A DNA stretch of 64,000 bases from an uncultured Saprospiraceae bacterium (GTDB lineage: Bacteria; Bacteroidota; Bacteroidia; Chitinophagales; Saprospiraceae), in NCBI GenBank assembly GCA_937926205.1, contig CALEYL010000051.1, positions 1-64,000 of the forward strand, in the 5' to 3' direction. A program made the translations under genes and the position numbers. Position 1 is the first letter of the stretch. Each line of letters starts with the position of its first letter. Below are positions 20,319 through 28,573 of this stretch, in pieces. Under the pieces are notes generated by a model. That model had not been told where the DNA came from. It saw nothing but the letters and a program-made list of their open reading frames with translations, and made no database searches.

Positions 20319-21635
20319 CTATTCCTTCCCCGCCGCCGCTTTTGGCAACTTCGGCGTCTTCATAAACTGTTCAACTTCTTCTTTGGACGGCGGCTCGTTT
20401 GTGTCAATTACGGCCCAGCCCATTTCGGGGCGCAGCGCTTTAGTTGCATGATCCTGGCTGATGCCAATGAAACCGGCGTTAAAAGTCATTTTGTACAAAT
20501 GGCCGTTGTCATTGTAAATAAAATCAGCTTTTGACAAGCCGGTAGCAAAATCGCCCCCCGCAATTTTTGGCCCTATGTATTCCTTTTCGCCCGACCTTCC
20601 TTCCTTGAAAAAGGTTTTCATGTCCACGCCGATAAGCGGGTTTCTTGCGGCTATTTCATTGCCTTCTTCTTTCAATCCGGGCAGATAGGGGAAAAACTTC
20701 ACGATCCACCCCGTCATGGAAGGTTCTACGCCGCAAACCACATCGATGTAGTCAATTTTAAAAATAGATTCCCAGAATTGCTGGTTTGCCTTCCCGTTTG
20801 CCGCTGCGGTAAATTCTTTCAGAATGGGCGATAAATCGCCGATCCACCAGCCGAGGTCGTACTGCGCCAGTTGTTTTGCTCTTTGTTCAATGAGCGCCCA
20901 ATCTTCAGGCGTCCCTTCTAATTTAATTTCAGGAATGCCGCACATAACGCTGAAGGAATAAGAGAAATAGTGGTCCATAGCATCCATCAGCGAAACTTCA
21001 AATGCCGCCTTTTCGACCTTGCCTGAGGTGGAAAAATCAGCCACCACCAGATCTTTCAGGGTTTGACCGGTATACTCGCCGATTTTATAGGAAAACTCCG
21101 GGAATACGCTTTCCCAGTCGTTGTCGGGACTGCCTTTTATGAAATCATCTCTCCTGACATCAATGTTGGTTTTTCCTTCAAAATCAACAAATTGCTTCCG
21201 AAGAGCCTCGGCATTTTCGTTGACATGCATCGCAAAGCCCTGTACGATCATCAACCAGACCATATCCGGCGAAATGGTAAGTGGACGGTGGTCGGAATAA
21301 GCCCGGTAGGCGGCATATACGAATGGATGAAAAGGAGCGGCGATGAGCGCCTTATCGGAACGGCTACTGCTTTCAAGCGTCGCTTCCGGCTTCGCGGGTT
21401 TTGGGTTACCCTCTTCATCATAATCCATTTCCTGTACAGGCAGGGCATAGCGGCGCAAGGCTTCTGCATACGGAATTTCAGCGAGCAAAGTGTCGGCAGG
21501 TTTTACTGTGCAAACCGGAAAAGTGATGCTGTGTGCAGGTAGGTTCAATGCCTTGTTTTGGGTATGTCCGGCATTCAGGAAAAGCAGGATCGCAATAGCG
21601 GACAGGAAACTGCCCCGGCTTGTTTTCGATTTCAT
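20319..21635 (-). CDS. DUF4419 domain protein with signal peptide
   Basis: A 438-aa protein with an N-terminal signal peptide (SFLSAIAILLFLNAGHTQ). The main part matches DUF4419 (PF14388): AYRAYSDHRPLTISPDMVWLMIVQGFAMHV, then NDWESVFPEFSYKI, FSYSFSVMCGIPEIKLEGTPEDW and CGVEPSMTGWIVKFFPY. The family has no known function. Being secreted, it probably acts in the periplasm. It is convergent with the upstream esterase; 158 bp separates its start from the divergent cystathionine beta-synthase start, with the promoter of the latter in between. Confidence 0.8.
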   Translation of the reverse strand: MKSKTSRGSFLSAIAILLFLNAGHTQNKALNLPAHSITFPVCTVKPADTLLAEIPYAEALRRYALPVQEMDYDEEGNPKPAKPEATLESSSRSDKALIAAPFHPFVYAAYRAYSDHRPLTISPDMVWLMIVQGFAMHVNENAEALRKQFVDFEGKTNIDVRRDDFIKGSPDNDWESVFPEFSYKIGEYTGQTLKDLVVADFSTSGKVEKAAFEVSLMDAMDHYFSYSFSVMCGIPEIKLEGTPEDWALIEQRAKQLAQYDLGWWIGDLSPILKEFTAAANGKANQQFWESIFKIDYIDVVCGVEPSMTGWIVKFFPYLPGLKEEGNEIAARNPLIGVDMKTFFKEGRSGEKEYIGPKIAGGDFATGLSKADFIYNDNGHLYKMTFNAGFIGISQDHATKALRPEMGWAVIDTNEPPSKEEVEQFMKTPKLPKAAAGKE

Positions 21636-21746
21636 GGCGGATAGGTTTTGGTGGAAGATGATATCAGACGTTTAACGACAAGTTGCATCAGAATAGTTTA
21701 TCCGACTTGTGGTTGAGGCCACTTATTCCATTCCATCTTGCAGCGC

Positions 21747-21777
21747 TTGCAGGCATATCTAAATTTTCTACCTTTGC
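21747..21777 (+). promoter_or_regulatory. Bacteroidota-type promoter of the cystathionine beta-synthase gene
   Basis: TTG at 21747-21749 (-33 box) and TACCTTTGC at 21769-21777 (-7 box) are 19 nt apart. The start codon follows 16 nt later, implying a very short leader. This placement rules out the upstream in-frame start at 21683. Confidence 0.6.
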
Positions 21778-21793
21778 AGCAAAATTCCTGACC

Positions 21794-23152
21794 TTGAAAT
21801 ATTTCAACAACATCCTCGAAACCATTGGCAATACGCCTCTGGTGAAGCTGAACAAAGTCGTGGCCGACATTCCGGCACAGGTTTTCATCAAACTGGAAAC
21901 CGTCAATCCCGGCAATTCCATCAAAGACCGCATGGCGCTGAAAATGCTGGAAGATGCTGAAAAGCGCGGCGACATCCAACCTGGCGGCACCATCATCGAG
22001 TGCACCTCCGGCAATACGGGCATGGGCCTTGCCATCGCCGCTTCGGTGAAAGGTTACCGCTGCATTTTCACCACCAGCGACAAACAATCCAAAGAAAAAA
22101 TAGACCTGCTCAGGGCTTTTGGTTCGGAAGTAATCGTTTGTCCCACGAACGTAACGCCGGAAGACCCGCGCTCTTACTACTCCGTAGCCCGTCGGCTGAG
22201 TGAGGAAATTCCGAATTCCTACTGGTGCAATCAATACGACAATCTTTCCAACCGGCAGGCACATTACGAAAGCACTGCTCCGGAAATCTGGGAGCAGACA
22301 GATGGTAAAATCACGCACCTCGTAGTCGGCGTAGGCACGGGTGGTACCATTTCCGGCACCGGGCGCTACCTGAAGGAACACAATCCCAATGTCAAAATCT
22401 GGGGTATTGATACGTATGGCTCGGTGTTCAAAAAATACCACGAAACCGGTATTTTTGATGAAAAGGAAATTTACCCCTACATCACCGAAGGCATCGGCGA
22501 AGACATCCTGCCTAAAAACGTGGACTTTGGGATCATCGATCATTTTGAAAAAGTGACCGACAAAGACGGTGCCGTAATGGCCCGCCGCATTGCCCGCGAA
22601 GAAGGCATTTTGCTGGGTTATTCTGCAGGTTCTGCTGTCGCCGGACTCGTGCAACTCAAAGACCGGCTGACCAAAGACGACATCGTGGTCGTCGTCATCC
22701 ACGACCATGGTAGCCGTTATGTTGGAAAAATTTACAACGATGAATGGATGCGCGAACGCGGCTTTCTGGATACCGAAATGCGCGTAAAAGATATCCTGGC
22801 GAAAAAACGCGATAAGCAGTTTTTCAGTGTGTCAACGACAGATACCGTGCGTCATGCTTTCAAACTCATGAAAGAACACGACATCTCTCAGATGCCGGTC
22901 ATGGACAATGGCGCCATCACAGGTTCCATCACGGAAAATGCCGTATTGAGCTTTTTGCTTGAAAATCCTATGGAAAATACCGAGGCAAAAGTATCGACCA
23001 TCATGGGCGGGCCATTCCCGGAAGTCAGCGAAGACACCCCTTTCAGCCAGCTCAGCAAATACATCAGCAAAAAAATCCCGGCAGTATTGGCAAGGGACAA
23101 AGCGGGCGATTTGCACATCGTCACGCAGTACGACATGATCCAGGCGGTTTGA
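21794..23152 (+). CDS. Cystathionine beta-synthase (PLP domain plus CBS domain pair)
   Basis: About 452 aa from a TTG start at 21794 (protein begins KYFNNILETIGNTPLVKL after the initiator), chosen because the promoter lies just upstream and the longer N-terminus looks non-coding. The fold-type II PLP domain (~1-325) shows the lysine motif NPGNSIKDRMA, the substrate loop TSGNTGMGLA and the phosphate-binding GVGTGGTISGTGRYL. The C-terminal ~120 residues carry two CBS motifs (FSVSTTDTVRHAFKLM, FPEVSEDTPFSQLSKYI), typical regulatory modules. It condenses serine (or acetylserine) with homocysteine or sulfide; the CBS pair favours cystathionine beta-synthase over plain cysteine synthase. Cytoplasmic. 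It converges with the antiporter gene (7 bp gap). Confidence 0.85.
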   Translation: MKYFNNILETIGNTPLVKLNKVVADIPAQVFIKLETVNPGNSIKDRMALKMLEDAEKRGDIQPGGTIIECTSGNTGMGLAIAASVKGYRCIFTTSDKQSKEKIDLLRAFGSEVIVCPTNVTPEDPRSYYSVARRLSEEIPNSYWCNQYDNLSNRQAHYESTAPEIWEQTDGKITHLVVGVGTGGTISGTGRYLKEHNPNVKIWGIDTYGSVFKKYHETGIFDEKEIYPYITEGIGEDILPKNVDFGIIDHFEKVTDKDGAVMARRIAREEGILLGYSAGSAVAGLVQLKDRLTKDDIVVVVIHDHGSRYVGKIYNDEWMRERGFLDTEMRVKDILAKKRDKQFFSVSTTDTVRHAFKLMKEHDISQMPVMDNGAITGSITENAVLSFLLENPMENTEAKVSTIMGGPFPEVSEDTPFSQLSKYISKKIPAVLARDKAGDLHIVTQYDMIQAV

Positions 23153-23159
23153 GTCTTTT

Positions 23160-24425
23160 TTACGTAGCGGCAGTCCCTTGTGAATCCTTGCCCAGTGCTC
23201 TTTTCACCACACCGCCTACCGTAAGACCCTGAACCACAATAGAAAACACAACGATCACGTAGGTCATGGTCAGGAACAGGTCGCGTGGCATGGAAGGCGT
23301 CAGCGACAACGCAAGGGCGATGGAAATTCCACCGCGCAACCCGCCCCAGGTCATGATGAGGTTGGTATGGGGTACAAATCCCAGCCGTTTGTTAAAAAAC
23401 CAGATCGGAAGCCCCAAAGAGGCATAGCGCGCCAACAGCCCAACCGGAATGGCGATCAGGCCGGCTATGATATAACTGTTTTCCAGCTTAAGCACGACGA
23501 TCTCTAACCCAATGAGTACAAACAGGATGGCATTCAACAGGTTGTCAATCAGTTCCCAGAATTTATCGACATATTTTTCTGTCTCAGCAGACATGGTGGA
23601 GCTTCTGAAGCTTTCATGTCCCACCATCAGTCCGGCGACAACCATCGCCAGTGGGCCCGAAAAATGCAAAATGCTCGCCAACAGATAGCCGCCCGTTACG
23701 ATGGCCAACGTGATGAGTACCTCGACTTCATAGTGTTCGATGCTTTTCATGAGTTGGTAAGCGACATACCCCAATGCCAGGCCGAGCGCTATACCGCCGC
23801 CAACTTCCTCCAAAAAAAGCAGACCAATTTCGCCCCAGTGAATTTCTCCGCCCCCCATGCGTGCCATTTCGTAAAAAGTCAGAAAAACCACGACGCCGAT
23901 CCCGTCATTAAACAGACTTTCTCCAACGATTTTCGTTTCTAATTTTTTCGGAACATTGGCCTTCTTCAAAATCCCTAACACCGCTATCGGATCTGTTGGG
24001 GAGATGAGGGCGCCAAAAAGGAAACAATAAATCAGGGGCACGCCCAACCCAAGCAAAGACAAAATACCATACATAATACTCCCTACCAGCAGCGCTGAAG
24101 CCACTACGCCGAAAGTTGAAAAAACAATGATGGGCACTTGCTGCTGCTTCAGTTCCCGAAAATCTACGTGCAGGGCGCCGGCAAACAACAGAAAACACAG
24201 CATCCCTTCCATCAATACTTTTTCAAAGTCAATGCTGCCCACCAGTTTCGATTCCAGTGCAAGCAGTTCGGGAGAAAAATAGCCCGTTGCCAGTATAAAC
24301 AGAGAAAAAATAATCGAAATGATCATCAAGCCGATGGTGTTCGGAAGTTTGAGGAAACGAATGTTGAGGTAACCGAAAACCGCAGCAAGGACGATTAAGA
24401 TGGTAATGATGGTAAAAATATCCAT
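23160..24425 (-). CDS. Na+(K+)/H+ antiporter, CPA1/NhaP type
   Basis: A 421-aa integral membrane protein with about 12 hydrophobic segments. CPA1 hallmarks are LISPTDPIAVLGIL, GESLFNDGIGVVVFL (ion-binding Asn-Asp pair) and the late TWGGLRGGISIALAL. It exchanges protons for Na+ or K+ across the inner membrane for pH and salt homeostasis. It lacks the long C-terminal regulatory tail. It follows the amidohydrolase gene by 45 bp on the same strand and could be co-transcribed with it, though the functions seem unrelated. Confidence 0.9.
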   Translation of the reverse strand: MDIFTIITILIVLAAVFGYLNIRFLKLPNTIGLMIISIIFSLFILATGYFSPELLALESKLVGSIDFEKVLMEGMLCFLLFAGALHVDFRELKQQQVPIIVFSTFGVVASALLVGSIMYGILSLLGLGVPLIYCFLFGALISPTDPIAVLGILKKANVPKKLETKIVGESLFNDGIGVVVFLTFYEMARMGGGEIHWGEIGLLFLEEVGGGIALGLALGYVAYQLMKSIEHYEVEVLITLAIVTGGYLLASILHFSGPLAMVVAGLMVGHESFRSSTMSAETEKYVDKFWELIDNLLNAILFVLIGLEIVVLKLENSYIIAGLIAIPVGLLARYASLGLPIWFFNKRLGFVPHTNLIMTWGGLRGGISIALALSLTPSMPRDLFLTMTYVIVVFSIVVQGLTVGGVVKRALGKDSQGTAAT

Positions 24426-24470
24426 AAATGCTGTTTAAAAAAGATTCGTTTGTTGAATGAAATAATTGTG

Positions 24471-26159
24471 TTATTTCCAGCCTTTCCAACCCGGGCCACG
24501 CACCACTTTACCCGGCATGGCGTTGGTATGCTCGCCATTTTTCAGCACCTGCACTCCATTGACAAAAACGTGGTTGACGCCGGTAGCATACTGATGCGGT
24601 TCTTCAAAAGTAGCCTTATCGGCAATGGTAGCCGGATCGAAAACAACAATATCAGCAAAATAACCTGGCTTCAGATAGCCGCGCTTTTTGATTTTCAGGT
24701 GTTCGGCCGGCAGTGACGTTAATTTACGAACAGCTTCTTCCAGCGAAATTACTTTTTCTTCCCGAACATATTTGCCCAGCAGACGCGCAAAATTTCCATA
24801 AGCCCGAGGGTGGGTCGAAGATTTTAAAAACACCCCTTCATTGGCCATCGCCGCCGCATCAGAGCCAAAACTCAGATAAGGCAGCGGAATTTGTTTGCGA
24901 ACATTGTCCTCCGACATCAGAAAATAGACCACGCCTACACGGGTGCCATCCTGAATAACCAGATCCATGGCAGCATCTTCCGGGTCTACACCCCGGATTG
25001 CGGCTACTTCGGCCAGGGTTTTACCGGTGTATTTTTTCAAAGTATCATTTTTGAATTCACTCAACAGGAGTTTATCAGCAGAACCTGCAGAAAAATAGAG
25101 GTTCTCCCAATCCTGGGCATCCGTCTTCATCTCTGCTTTCACGCGTTTGCGGATTTCAGGATCCTGCAGCCGTTTTGCCCACACATCGTATCCGCCTTCC
25201 TGCACCCAGGGTGGCATGGCCGCATCAAGTCCGGTAGCGCCTGCAATATAGGTGTACATATTAGCAGAAACATCGAGTCCTTCGCGGCGCGCCTTATCAA
25301 TTTTTGCAATGACCTGATCCATTTTTGCCCAGTTGTTTTTACCGGCAGCTTTCAGGTGGTAAATTTCGACAGGCAGCCGGGCTTCGCGGGAGATGCGCAG
25401 TACTTCATCCACCCCTTCCAGCAGCTTATTTCCTTCGCTGCGCATGTGGGTAATGTACCTGCCGCCATAGGGCGCAGCAGCCTGACACAGGGAGATCAGT
25501 TCTTCTGTTTTTGCATAAAAAGCCGGTGCGTATATCAACGCAGACGCGACACCCAGAGCGCCTTCCTCCATCGCCTGGCGGACCAAAACCTGCATTTTTT
25601 CAAGCTCTTCTGCCGTCGGTGGGCGGTCTTCGTAGCCGATTTCGTGAATTCGCACGGTGGTAGCGCCGATAAAAGAAGCGACGTTAAGAGAAATGCCTTT
25701 TTGCTGAAGGTATTCGAGATATTCACCGAGAGTAGTCCATTCAACTTTAAATTTGATGTCCCCTTGTGAAGCCTCCGTACCTGCTTTCATTTCCTGATTC
25801 AAGGGCCCCATAGACCAGCCTTCGCCCATAACTTCGAGCGTGATGCCCTGCTTCAGATCGCTCATACCACGGCCATCTGCAATCAGGCTTTCTGTAGCCC
25901 AGCTCAGCATGTTGATGAATCCGGGGCTTACCGCCATACCACCGGCATCCAATTCGTTTTTGCCTTTGGCATTCGGCAGCGCGCCGATTGCAGCAATGGT
26001 ATCGGCATTTACGCCAATGGCGCCCTGAACAGGCGCTTCGCCTGAGCCGTCGTAAATCAGGGCATTTCGGATGAGCAAATCGTAAGTCACGGGAGGCGAC
26101 TGGCAGCCATGCAGAAAGGAGGCTGCACAAAAAGCAAACAAGAGCAGTTTCCGGTTCAT
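24471..26159 (-). CDS. D-aminoacylase-like amidohydrolase lipoprotein lacking the HxH motif
   Basis: About 562 aa from ATG 26159, chosen because it starts a lipoprotein signal (LLLFAFCAASFLHGC); the longer frame to 26207 adds no sense. The body is a composite amidohydrolase of the N-acyl-D-amino-acid deacylase group: TYDLLIRNALIYDGSG, later YITHMRSEGNKLLEGVDEVL, EIYHLKAAGKNNW, FGSDAAAMANEGVFL and the C-terminal GYFADIVVFDPATI. Strikingly, the expected metal motif PGFIDxHxH reads SPGFINMLSWATESL, with both His absent, and the usual Cys strand reads GITLEVMGEGWS. I recall this NMLSW version as a recurring subfamily. It is outer-membrane or periplasm anchored; substrate uncertain, with altered metal use. 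Confidence 0.8.
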   Translation of the reverse strand: MNRKLLLFAFCAASFLHGCQSPPVTYDLLIRNALIYDGSGEAPVQGAIGVNADTIAAIGALPNAKGKNELDAGGMAVSPGFINMLSWATESLIADGRGMSDLKQGITLEVMGEGWSMGPLNQEMKAGTEASQGDIKFKVEWTTLGEYLEYLQQKGISLNVASFIGATTVRIHEIGYEDRPPTAEELEKMQVLVRQAMEEGALGVASALIYAPAFYAKTEELISLCQAAAPYGGRYITHMRSEGNKLLEGVDEVLRISREARLPVEIYHLKAAGKNNWAKMDQVIAKIDKARREGLDVSANMYTYIAGATGLDAAMPPWVQEGGYDVWAKRLQDPEIRKRVKAEMKTDAQDWENLYFSAGSADKLLLSEFKNDTLKKYTGKTLAEVAAIRGVDPEDAAMDLVIQDGTRVGVVYFLMSEDNVRKQIPLPYLSFGSDAAAMANEGVFLKSSTHPRAYGNFARLLGKYVREEKVISLEEAVRKLTSLPAEHLKIKKRGYLKPGYFADIVVFDPATIADKATFEEPHQYATGVNHVFVNGVQVLKNGEHTNAMPGKVVRGPGWKGWK

Positions 26160-26201
26160 CTGTTTTTCGTTTTTCTGGATAAAGATGATAATAAAACCGG
26201 A

Positions 26202-26247
26202 AAGCAAAAAGCCTCCTGCTTCAATCTGTTGATTGAAACAAGAGGCT
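26202..26247 (-). terminator. Rho-independent terminator (minus strand)
   Basis: AGCCTC/GAGGCT (26210-26215, 26242-26247) enclosing TTCAATC/GATTGAA forms a two-part stem. Read on the minus strand it is followed by TTTTTGCTTT. It would end transcripts coming from the FAS1 gene side, just before the amidohydrolase gene. Confidence 0.6.
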
Positions 26248-26307
26248 ATTGTAAATTATGGGTGTATGAAAAAACTGCTAATCAGTGTTTTCCTGTCTTT
26301 ATTGGGA

Positions 26308-26432
26308 AGTGTCTATTCTTTAGCGTTCGAGAGCAAGGCTTGCGAAGGCCCCAAAATTGAGAGTTTATTGGTATAAATGACCGATTTTGGGGCCAAGCAT
26401 AACGCAGCTATCGTACGATAAAGACAGACACT
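26308..26432. repeat. 125-bp imperfect palindrome (MITE-like or large terminator)
   Basis: Outer arms AGTGTCTATTCTTTA (26308-26322) and TAAAGACAGACACT (26419-26432) pair with minor differences. Inner arms GGCCCCAAAAT (26347-26357) and ATTTTGGGGCC (26384-26394) pair perfectly. It ends 1 nt before the stop codon of the FAS1 gene. Confidence 0.65.
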
Positions 26433-26433
26433 A

Positions 26434-27423
26434 TTATGGCAAGAGTACCCGGTCAATGACGTGCACAATACCATTAGTCGTTTGTACATCCGGAATGACC
26501 ATGTTGGCAGCAATGGCATTTCCGTTGCCTTTTATTGTGAAAACGCCATTATCAAAAGCGCCGTAAGTCAGGGCTGTTCCGCCCAGTGGCATTTCCGTCG
26601 TGCTGTTGAGCTCAGCAGTAAATTTGCCGCCGTTTGCCACCACGTGGTTGAGCAATACGGCCGTCACGGTTTCTTTTGGAAGCTTTCGGATATCGGCAGG
26701 AACGTTTAATTCGACTCCCAGGTCAACACCCAATTGTCTGAAGGCTGCATCGGTTGGAGCATATACGGTGAACGACTGGCTGCCGGGCGATGCACTGAGC
26801 GCTCCTGCGAGGTCAGCATACAAAACGGCTTCTACCAGAAAAGACAATTCAGGACCAGTAAATGCCTGAGCAGATGCCAGCGCTACAGCAGATTGGACGA
26901 TATCGCCGCCCGTTGCCAGCAGAACTTTGTCAATCACATGGATGACGCCGTTTTCTGCAGCTACGTCTGTCGCCAGAATTTTGGAGCCGTTGATGTAGCG
27001 GTCATCTCCACGCTTGATGTAGCGGCGCGTTGGCCCCAGCAGCGATGGAATCGTTCCGCCGGCGGTAATGCTGCTGCCTGGCGTGGCGCTGTTGCTGACG
27101 TGGTACAGCAGGGTGTTTGTCAAAAAGGCTGTTTGCAAAGCGCCAAGGTCATCTCCGGAATTAAAACCCAGGCGGGCAAAAGCATCATTCGTTGGTGCAA
27201 AAACCGTGAAATCACCGGAAGGATCGCCAGCATTTTTATTCGATAAAACCACCGCTACGCCACCGCGAACTGCGGCGTCTTCAAGGGTGCTGAATGCCGG
27301 ATTGGAAACCGCAATGGCTGCAATGCTGGGCATTTCTTCGCTAAAATCTTTTTCACAGGAAGTGAAAGAAAAAGACAACAGAGCCAGCGCAATACAAGCG
27401 CTTATTTTATGAAAAGTATTCAT
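26434..27423 (-). CDS. FAS1 (fasciclin) domain lipoprotein, two domains
   Basis: About 329 aa from ATG 27423, which begins a lipoprotein signal (ACIALALLSFSFTSC, lipobox Cys). Two FAS1 domains follow: domain 1 with DFTVFAPTNDAFARLGFN and GVIHVIDKVLLATGG, domain 2 with SFTVYAPTDAAFRQLGVD and GIVHVIDRVLLP at the very C-terminus. FAS1 domains are adhesion or extracellular-matrix modules, expected here on the outer membrane. It lies 38 bp downstream of a beta-barrel gene on the same strand, probably one transcription unit, followed by a large palindrome and a terminator. Confidence 0.85.
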   Translation of the reverse strand: MNTFHKISACIALALLSFSFTSCEKDFSEEMPSIAAIAVSNPAFSTLEDAAVRGGVAVVLSNKNAGDPSGDFTVFAPTNDAFARLGFNSGDDLGALQTAFLTNTLLYHVSNSATPGSSITAGGTIPSLLGPTRRYIKRGDDRYINGSKILATDVAAENGVIHVIDKVLLATGGDIVQSAVALASAQAFTGPELSFLVEAVLYADLAGALSASPGSQSFTVYAPTDAAFRQLGVDLGVELNVPADIRKLPKETVTAVLLNHVVANGGKFTAELNSTTEMPLGGTALTYGAFDNGVFTIKGNGNAIAANMVIPDVQTTNGIVHVIDRVLLP

Positions 27424-27461
27424 GATCGTCAAATTGAAATGTTTAATAAGAAAAAGCTTCA

Positions 27462-28346
27462 TTAGAAAGAATAGACCACAGCGCCATAGTAAGCGGTTGA
27501 TTTACCAACATTGCGGCCATCAACATAGGCACTGGCACCACCCGCAACCCCAAAACCGCCGGAAACTGGCACGTAAACGCTGGCGCCGATTCGGGAATAG
27601 CTCACCCGGGTTGTCGGAAAAACGCCTGTGAACCCATCCTGGAGAATGTCCACACCGCTGGTCGAAAGTTGTCCCGCAACATAGGCATCCACATAAAATT
27701 TGCTGGCTGCATAACCTACTTTGAATTCACTGATAACAGCGTCCGGTACATCGCCACTGCGCATGCTGTAGCCGCCCTGAGCCGTTGCAAACACGCCTGA
27801 TTCAGTTTGGTAATGCGCCGATGCGAGGGCGTTCACCCGGGTAGAATGGTTGCCAATAGCAATGATGGACTGTAATCCCTCTTCCACTTCGTACTGGCCA
27901 AGCGGCGTTTGTACGCCAATGGTTCCCATAAGGCGCAATTTTGAAGCCCCAAAATCAATGTTGGCGAAACTGTACTTAAGGTGGAGCGAAATGTCCTGCA
28001 AACCTTTGCGTTCGTTTTCGAAGTTAAGGTCGGCAAGCGTTGCCTCTGTTGCCGATCCTTTGGATTGGATATAAGGTGCATTCAATACCAGGTCCAGTTT
28101 GTCGGTCAGGCCGTAAGCGGCATATAAAGAAAAACTGTTGATTTGCACTTCATTGAAAACAGGGACGTCCTGAATTTTTTCGGGTACGAGGAATACTTCG
28201 TCGTACTTTTCGGTGGCATACGACAATACGACACTGGCATTGCCTTTTCCCTGCATGAACCCGCTAACGGGGCTTTGAGCAGAAATTACAAGTGGTGTGG
28301 CAAAAAGTGCCAGTGCAGCAAAGCACATTTTTCTAAAGGTCATCAT
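27462..28346 (-). CDS. Outer-membrane beta-barrel protein (transporter-like)
   Basis: About 294 aa from the ATG pair at 28346/28343, which starts a signal peptide (CFAALALFATPLVISAQ). The mature sequence alternates polar and aromatic residues in short strands (NSFSLYAAYGLTDKLDLVLNA, ATAQGGYSMRSGD, YYGAVVYSF) and ends in Phe, the typical C-terminus of an outer-membrane barrel. It resembles the MetA-pathway/phenol degradation barrel group (PF13557). Cargo unknown. It is the first gene of a unit with the FAS1 lipoprotein, so the FAS1 protein may be a surface partner of this barrel. Confidence 0.7.
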   Translation of the reverse strand: MMTFRKMCFAALALFATPLVISAQSPVSGFMQGKGNASVVLSYATEKYDEVFLVPEKIQDVPVFNEVQINSFSLYAAYGLTDKLDLVLNAPYIQSKGSATEATLADLNFENERKGLQDISLHLKYSFANIDFGASKLRLMGTIGVQTPLGQYEVEEGLQSIIAIGNHSTRVNALASAHYQTESGVFATAQGGYSMRSGDVPDAVISEFKVGYAASKFYVDAYVAGQLSTSGVDILQDGFTGVFPTTRVSYSRIGASVYVPVSGGFGVAGGASAYVDGRNVGKSTAYYGAVVYSF

Positions 28347-28573
28347 AAGTTTGTTTTTAACATTTGAGAAAGCTGATTGATCGGCCGGATAATTTTCCCG
28401 ACACATCACTACTTACGTTAACCGCTCCCGATCCGGTTTTCTCAAATCATTTTTTGTTGAAATATAAGCTTACGACCTTTGTCAAAAATGCGTCAATCCT
28501 GAGCACTAAAGCCCCTGAATCCGGGCATATCATGCTGCATTTTCCTACCTTCGCCATTCAAATCATATACATT

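Noticed and set aside
21698..22708. Long minus-strand ORF (336 codons) opposite cystathionine beta-synthase
   Set aside because: It mirrors codon structure of a clear conserved gene; His/Phe/Val-rich nonsense composition.
24471..26159. Inactive pseudogene because of the missing HxH
   Set aside because: The frame is intact over 562 codons, with a proper lipoprotein signal and other conserved motifs; the change looks like a subfamily feature.
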